From assembly GCA_036429605.1 (NCBI GenBank), contig JAVFKD010000013.1:434001-498000 (forward strand): DNA of 64,000 nt. The letters run 5' to 3'. Below, piece by piece: positions 58,280-64,000 of the stretch (the first letter of the stretch is position 1; each line of letters opens with the position of its first letter). Both the position numbers and the translations under genes were made by a program. The notes beneath the pieces were generated by a model. That model saw only the letters and a program-made list of their open reading frames with translations. It ran no database searches and had not been told where the DNA came from. This DNA is from Cladobotryum mycophilum. Taxonomy: Eukaryota > Ascomycota > Sordariomycetes > Hypocreales > Hypocreaceae.

Positions 58280-58970
58280 GATAAGATTTCATGAGACATC
58301 CGTGCCGACCATTTCTCCGCATATCCGAGAATGACTAATAAATGTTATGGGTCCTAGTGGGATAGGACCCCGCATCTTGCTGATGAAATACGAAGTACTC
58401 CGTACACTCCTAGCCAAAAGATAGCTCCCCCAAGATAGCCCAGCTTCAACACCAACCGCGCTAGACACGGACCGAATCCCGCCCAGTGTCAGACGGATCC
58501 TTTTACTAAAGTGATCTTGACTAACACAGTGCTATATCGCCTCATTAGAATTTTATTCTTACTTTGAAAACAGACTACCCTCTATCCAGAGTGTTACAAA
58601 GGCCATGGGTAATAGGCACTCTTCTGGAAAGTGGTGGAAAAAGTTCAAGGGGAGCTCGAGGCTTTCTCGAACACAAAGAAACTCTCACGACATCGATACA
58701 ACCTCGCCAGGCAACCTGCTACAAGGCATCACCGACGATGATACGAATGAGTCCTCTTCTACCGCAGCAGCAGCACCCCTGTGACAGGTAACCGAGTCGA
58801 GGATGCTGCAGAAGACATGGTCAACAATGGGTCTTTGTGGGATAGAGCGTACAATGGTCTTAAAGACTGTGAGCCTGATCTAATTACTGAGTATGAGAAA
58901 CTTTTATCTCGAGTACTTGGTGGTGAGTTTCTGAGCCAGCCTGACTTATGGTATTTAAATTAACATAAAG

Positions 58971-60595
58971 AAAAACCAGTTCAAGCAACGAAACCAACAA
59001 CCCCGACCGAAATTGAAGATACCAACGAAGTTGAGAATCAGATCCCTGCGCATGACGTGATTGCGCGTCAAAAGAAACTCAAGATAATAACGGAGCTCGG
59101 CCTAGAGCACGTAAAGAACAAGGAGGTCAATGTGACATTATTAGGACATGACATAAACCTGGAAAATGTCATGGCCAATGTGGCGGGGGTTGTGGAATGG
59201 GCCGAGGATTACGTCAAGGATGCGATTAAGGACCTTCCTTACGCTCCCATCGTTATGGCAGGCGTCTCTCTGATCCTTCCGCTCCTAAAAAATCCGGTTG
59301 CCGCCAAAGAAGCCAATCGTGAAGGGTTCACATACGTCACCTCTAGGATACGCTACTACGGGGAGATGGAATCACTTCTATTGCCTCAGTACATGAAGGC
59401 TAGCGTCACGACCAACCTTACTGAGGATGTCATCGGGCTATATGAGCTCATTATTCGCTTCCAAGTGCATAGCGTTATCCGCTTCTACCGCAGCGGTACC
59501 AAGAACTTCTTTAGAGGGGCTGTGAATTACGACGACTGGGCCAATAAAGTCAAAGATATCAAGAACCGTGAAAAGGAACTTGGGTTAAAGTTTCATGAGG
59601 TTATGAATGCCACAAGCCTGCAAAAGTTGGAGAAGCTCGCTCAGAATGCGGATGAGTCGCGCAAGAAACTCGATGCTATTCTTAATGAAATAAAGGAACT
59701 CACTCACATCGCTCGGGAAGGGCTAAGTCTAGCGCAGAGGATGGATGAATATCTGTCAAATACCGAGGGCCGTGGCTGTATAGAGGTTCTACGAGCCACA
59801 AACCCCCTTGACGATAAGACCCGTATCGAGGAGGACAAGGGTGATCTCCTTGAAGGCTCGTGTTCCTGGGTCATCAACCATCCTGATTTTCAAAAACTCC
59901 GTGGCGGCGGTAGTAACGCACAAGGTCGGTTGCTCTGGATCAGAGGAGACCCAGGCAAAGGCAAGACGATGCTGGTCTGTGGCCTTATTGACGAGTTGAA
60001 CGAATCAATTGAGCACACCGACAACATCGCGTTCTTCTTCTTCCAGGAGGTAGATGACCGCATTAATAATGCCACGGCGGTCTTGCGAGGGCTGATTTCT
60101 ATGCTTATTAAGCAGCGACCGTCACTCATCTCTCATGTCAAAAAGCGTTATGATGACGATGGAAAGGAGTGTTTTGAAGGTTCTAATGCATGGGTGGCGT
60201 TATCGAAGACGTTTACAAATATTTGCAATGACCCAAACCTACAAAATACCTATTTGCTTATTGACGCGCTTGACGAATGTACTAAAGACTTAGATAAGCT
60301 TCTTGCTCTACTTGTCAAGAATTCATCAGGGTATTCGCGCATCAAGTGGATTATCTCTAGCCGCAACTTGCCGAACATTGAAAAGGGGCTTAATGAGGCG
60401 ACACAACAGATACAGCTGCGTCTTGAGATGAATGAGGAATCAGTTTCAGCGACGATTACGCAATATATTCAGCTCATGGTAGAAGCGGTTAGGCAGAGCG
60501 AAACGGATACAATGATGATACACGAGGGAGCTGTCCAGACAATACTTGTTATCGAATGCAAATGGCACCTTTCTTTGGGTTGCCTTAGTCTGTAA
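58971..60595 (+). other. Intact NACHT exon of the disrupted receptor
   Basis: Open for 1.6 kb. It encodes the NACHT N-terminal helical domain (about the first 290 residues, including ENVMANVAGVVEWAEDYVKD) and then the NTPase: Walker A in LLWIRGDPGKGKTMLVCGL, the FFFFQEVDDRINNATAVLRG sensor region, Walker B-like LLIDALDEC and the IKWIISSRN motif. The last ~20 residues before the stop at 60595 are out of frame with the family. If transcribed alone it would give a NACHT protein without a sensor. Confidence 0.85.
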
Positions 60596-61399
60596 GGAAC
60601 TCACTGATATCTCGAAGGGTGGGAGGTTGAACAAGTTTTGACAACATTTCCTCCTGGACTTGGATGATCTCTACAAACGGATGATGCGATCAGATTCGCA
60701 AGTGATCGTCAAACAAGAACTCATGTAAAAACATTCTGGCTGTTGTCTCAGTTATACGCCGGCCAATTTCGCTGAGTGAACTGGAGGCTTTGATAGAAAT
60801 GCCTCCTGGAAGTTCTGGCAATGATAAAGCACTGAAGGAGATAATAGGGCCGTTGCGGGTCTTTTTTAAGTACTCCAAGGACGCACCGTCTCTTTTGTTC
60901 ACCAGTCGGCCAAGGACTTTTTGCTTGAAAAAGCCTGCGATGAAATCTTTCCGTCTGGACAAGAAAAAGTACATCATGACATCTTCTCACAATCCCTACG
61001 AGCCCTATCCGCAACACTACGACGCGATATATACAGTCTAGGCGCTCCTGGATATCACATCGACCAAGTCCGACAACCCGATCCAGATCCCCTAGTTGCA
61101 ATACGGTACTCATGCATCTACTGGATTGACCATCTTTATAATTGCAATCCTAGCGAGAAGGCGAAGGATGATCTGCAAGAAGGTGGCTTCAATTAATATG
61201 TTTCTGCGCTGTCATTTTCTCCACTGGCTGGAGGCTTTGAGTCTTCTACGATAGTATGTCAAAAGGCGTTATTTCAATAGCAAGGCTCAGGGACCTACTT
61301 GGGGTTAGTTTCTATCTAACCGAATTGATTTCCAACATAAACTAACCAGAGCAGGAACAAATACCTGAAAGCCAAGTCTTAAGTTTAGTACAAGATGCA

Positions 61400-63394
61400 A
61401 TGCGATTTATTTTTCGACATGGATGGGTGATCGAGCACACGCCACTCCAAGCATACGTGTCTGCACTTATCTTTAGTCCTGAGCAGAGTAAACTACGGAC
61501 AATATTCAAGGACGAAGAGCCGCCATGGATACTATCAAAGCCAGTTATGGAAGTGGACTGGGACGCCTGTCTGCAGACTCTTGAGGGCCATAATAATTCG
61601 GTAACCTCAGTTATGTTCTCGCCTAATGGCCAGCGGCTCGCCTCAGGTTCTTACGATAACACAGTCAAAATCTGGGATACAAACTCAGGCGCCTGTCTGC
61701 AGACTCTTAAGGGCCATAATTATTCGGTAAACTCAGTTGTGTTCTCGCCTGATGGCCAGCGGCTCGCCTCAGGTTCTTTGGATAAGACAGTCAAAATCTG
61801 GGATACAAACTCAGGCGCCTGTCTGCAGACTCTTGAGGACTATAATTATTCGGTAAACTCAGTTGTGTTCTCGCCTGATGGCCAGCGGCTCGCCTCAGGT
61901 TCAGGCGATAAGACAGTCAAAATCTGGGATATAAACTCAGGCGCCTGTCTGCAGACTCTTGAGGGCCATAATGATTCGGTAAAGTCAGTTGTGTTCTCGC
62001 CTGATGGCCAGCGGCTCGCCTCAGGTTCTTTGGATAAGACAGTCAAAATCTGGGATACAAACTCAGGCGCCTGTCTGCAGACTCTTGAGGACCATAATTA
62101 TTCGGTAAACTCAGTTGTGTTCTCGCCTGATGGCCAGCGGCTCGCCTCAGGTTCAGACGATAACACAGTCAAAATCTGGGATACAAACTCAGGCGCCTGT
62201 CTGCAGACTCTTGAGGGCCATAATTATTCGGTAAAGTCAGTTGTGTTCTCGCCTAATGGCCAGCGGCTCGCCTCAGGTTCAGACGATAAGACAGTCAAAA
62301 TCTGGGATACAAACTCAGGCGCCTGTCTGCAGACTCTTGAGGGCCATAATGATTCGGTAACCTCAGTTGTGTTCTCGCCTGATGGCCAGCGGCTCGCCTC
62401 AGGTTCAGACGATAAGACAGTCAAAATCTGGGATACAAACTCAGGCGCCTGTCTGCAGACTCTTGAGGGCCATAATTATTTGGTAAACTCAGTTGTGTTC
62501 TCGCCTAATGGCCAGCGGCTCGCCTCAGGTTCTTTGGATAAGACAGTCAAAATCTGGGATACAAACTCAGGCGCCTGTCTGCAGACTCTTGAGGGCCATA
62601 ATTATTGGGTAAGGTCAGTTGTGTTCTCGCCTGATGGCCAGCGGCTCGCCTCAGGTTCTTTGGATAAGACAGTCAAAATCTGGGATACAAACTCAGGCGC
62701 CTGTCTGCAGACTCTTGAGGGCCATAATTATTGGGTATGGTCAGTTGTGTTCTCGCCTGATGGCCAGCGGCTCGCCTCAGGTTCTTTGGATAAGACAGTC
62801 AAAATCTGGGATACAAACTCAGGCGCCTGTCTGCAGACTCTTGAGGGCCATAATTATTCGGTAAACTCAGTTGTGTTCTCGCCTGATGGCCAGCGGCTCG
62901 CCTCAGGTTCTTACGATAACACAGTCAAAATCTGGGATACAAACTCAGGCGCCTGTCTGCAGACTCTTGAGGGCCATAATTATTCGGTAAACTCAGTTGT
63001 GTTCTCGCCTGATGGCCAGCGGCTCGCCTCAGGTTCAGACGATAACACAGTCAAAATCTGGGATACAAACTCAGGCGCCTGTCTGCAGACTATATATATT
63101 GGTCAGTCTATCGAATACCTGAAATTCGATCCAATAGATAACTCACGTCTTACTACCGAGCTTGGAGTTCTAAGAATAGATATGTCTATCACAGAGATAT
63201 CAGCTGAAATGTCTTCACGAGATGTGGACATCTATGGCTATGGCATAAGTTCTGATGGTACATGGATCACAAAAGAAAACCTGCCTCTAGTATGGTTGCC
63301 TCCAGAGTATCGATCAAGGGTATCAGCTGTGTTTGGAACCACAGTTGCCATTGGGTGCGTATCAAACCGGGTATTGGTAATGCGGTTTTCATAG
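61400..63394 (+). other. Intact WD40 sensor part of the disrupted receptor
   Basis: Open frame of 664 residues from the first ATG. It starts with the linker typical of NACHT-WD proteins (RHGWVIEHTPLQAYVSALIF), then 12 WD40 repeats and a C-terminal cap with the family motif WLPPEYRSRVSAVFGTTVAI. Upstream the frame continues to a probable acceptor near 61350, so the ATG is unlikely to be the native start. A separate WD40-only product cannot be ruled out. Confidence 0.85.
61568..63079 (+). repeat. Twelve tandem 126-nt WD40 repeats
   Basis: Twelve in-register units of 126 nt (42 residues), each of the form GACLQTLEGHN, then SV..FSPDGQRLASGS and TVKIWDTNSGA. Units differ almost only at a few residues: the two after HN (N/Y/D then S/L/W), the one after the following V (T/N/K/R/W), the one after ASGS (Y/L/G/D), and N or K two residues later. 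Such high DNA identity points to recent duplication or repeat conversion. Confidence 0.97.
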
Positions 63395-64000
63395 GTTAGG
63401 CTAGCTAGGAATGAAATCGATTCTGTTTCTATTTAGTGTCGTTTAGGAAATGTTATTCTCAGAGGGTCTCGTTCACGAGTCGCTTCGAAGAAAACAACAT
63501 AACCTCCGAAGCATATAGATAAATGCATATCCAAAGCCGTAATATTAGCAGGTGAGGGTGCTTAAGAACTAATTAGCCTAACATATTTCGTTATTCCAAA
63601 GAATGAATATACTTTTCAGACGGGATGGCTCGTATGCCTCTTCAGCCTGCTCTCGGGGCATGATAGCGTACCCCAGTTTGAGTGCGGCGGCTACCCACGC
63701 TCTTACTTGTTCCCACTCAAATTGAGTTTCAGGCATGGTATAAAGAATATTCGTAAATGGTGTGACAGACAGAAATGAATGATTGCAACGGTCATGTTCA
63801 AACGAGGGGGGCGAATACGGTTTCTTATTTACTTTTACTACCTTTTCAGAGCGCTACGGCTCCCGCGATACACTATTAACCCCATCTTGACCACCTGCAC
63901 TTTCATCCCATTCCGATATCCCATTTAGTTGCACATCCCACTACAGACACACCATCCATCCCATCGCCTTCAGTCACCCATTTTACCATCCTATTCTATC
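63395..64000. other. 3' flank of the NACHT-WD40 gene
   Basis: Contains one doubtful minus-strand ORF (63578-63736) and, at the right edge, a pyrimidine-rich block with repeated CATCCCA words (63,890-64,000) similar in composition to 55,250-55,440. No further gene is supported. Confidence 0.45.
63578..63736 (-). CDS. Candidate small ORF of unknown function
   Basis: Fifty-two residues starting MPETQFEWEQVRAWVAAALK and continuing LGYAIMPREQAEEAYEPSRL. The first 40 residues have a protein-like, amphipathic-helix character. A GTATAT after the Arg-Leu-Lys could be a donor, so this may be a first exon. There is no homology I can name, and support is weak. Confidence 0.3.
   Translation of the reverse strand: MPETQFEWEQVRAWVAAALKLGYAIMPREQAEEAYEPSRLKSIFILWNNEIC

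Larger units (their letters stand above)
57372..58604. other. Spacer containing the inverted-repeat element
   Basis: About 1.2 kb between the three-exon small gene and the NACHT-WD40 gene, which point away from each other. It carries the 412-bp inverted-repeat element at 57868-58279. No open frame here is convincing. Confidence 0.55.
58605..63394 (+). pseudogene. NACHT-WD40 STAND receptor with multiple frame breaks
   Basis: Fungal NLR of the HET-E/NWD architecture. From the ATG at 58605 (MGNRHSSGKWWKKFKGSSRL) the frame hits a stop at 58782. The conserved NACHT N-terminal block (GSLWDRAYNGLKD, EYEKLLSRVL) lies one base out of frame from 58781. A 48-nt intron (58923-58970) leads into a long clean exon (58971-60595) with Walker A GDPGKGKT and Walker B-like YLLIDALDEC. 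Then come breaks near 60540 (YLLSNANGTFLWVALV in another frame), 60618, 60655, 60690-60720 and 60880 (VHQSAKDFLLEKACDEIFPS in another frame), and a stop near 61195. A probable intron at about 61305-61350 precedes an intact WD40 part (open from at least 61400 to 63394). The breaks are both gains and losses, so the full-length protein cannot be made from this sequence. The intact NACHT and WD40 halves argue for recent loss, or for errors. Confidence 0.8.

Noticed and set aside
61846..62424. Repeated antisense ORFs opposite the WD40 array
   Set aside because: They are mirror frames of the 126-nt repeat; the sense strand carries clear WD40 motifs.
55250..64000. Direct terminal repeats from the similar pyrimidine-rich blocks at 55.3 kb and 63.9 kb
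   Set aside because: They share only base composition and CATCCCA-like words; I found no extended alignment between them.

Overview
The window is nuclear DNA of a filamentous ascomycete, most likely a Sordariomycete of the order Hypocreales. The support is short introns of about 45-130 nt with GT..AG ends and CTAAC-type branch sites, a class II hydrophobin, an alpha-type peptide pheromone precursor with WC(x6)CW repeats, and fungal STAND (NACHT) receptors. I could not fix the genus. All exon models were read by eye from frame continuity and splice signals.

Layout. 0-4.7 kb: a large NACHT-ankyrin STAND gene whose first exon is unresolved. 5-12.7 kb: a compact housekeeping block with a secreted M20 peptidase, methylthioribose-1-phosphate isomerase (MRI1, convergent with the peptidase) and the TRAPPII subunit Trs130/TRAPPC10 (divergent from MRI1). 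12.8-15.6 kb: a microsatellite-rich, gene-free island. 15.6-17.5 kb: a three-exon cytochrome P450 on the minus strand. 17.5-29 kb: mostly low-complexity spacer holding one small gene, a SCOC-type short coiled-coil protein. 29-34.4 kb: a PEBP/carboxypeptidase-Y-inhibitor-like gene, another low-complexity spacer and a phosphoinositide-specific phospholipase C. 35-40.4 kb: a decayed 12-nt minisatellite, a small secreted protein, a DUF7730-like protein and an NmrA-like oxidoreductase. 42.7-43.4 kb: the alpha-pheromone precursor. 43.4-50.8 kb: about 7.4 kb with no supportable gene. 50.9-51.3 kb: a class II hydrophobin. 52.9-64 kb: an accessory region with a chromodomain-like basic protein, two short spliced genes of unknown function, a 412-bp element bounded by perfect 33-bp inverted repeats, and a NACHT-WD40 receptor with 12 nearly identical WD40 repeats but several frame breaks.

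How it fits together. The middle of the window is ordinary metabolism, trafficking and signalling. Both edges carry STAND receptors of the type used in fungal non-self recognition, and the right edge looks like a fast-evolving accessory region. Several genes, including the core genes Trs130 and PLC, are broken by exactly one base, often in a run of G. This suggests sequence or assembly errors, at least in the core genes. In the NACHT-WD40 gene the breaks are numerous, go in both directions and cluster between two clean domains, so real decay is more likely there.
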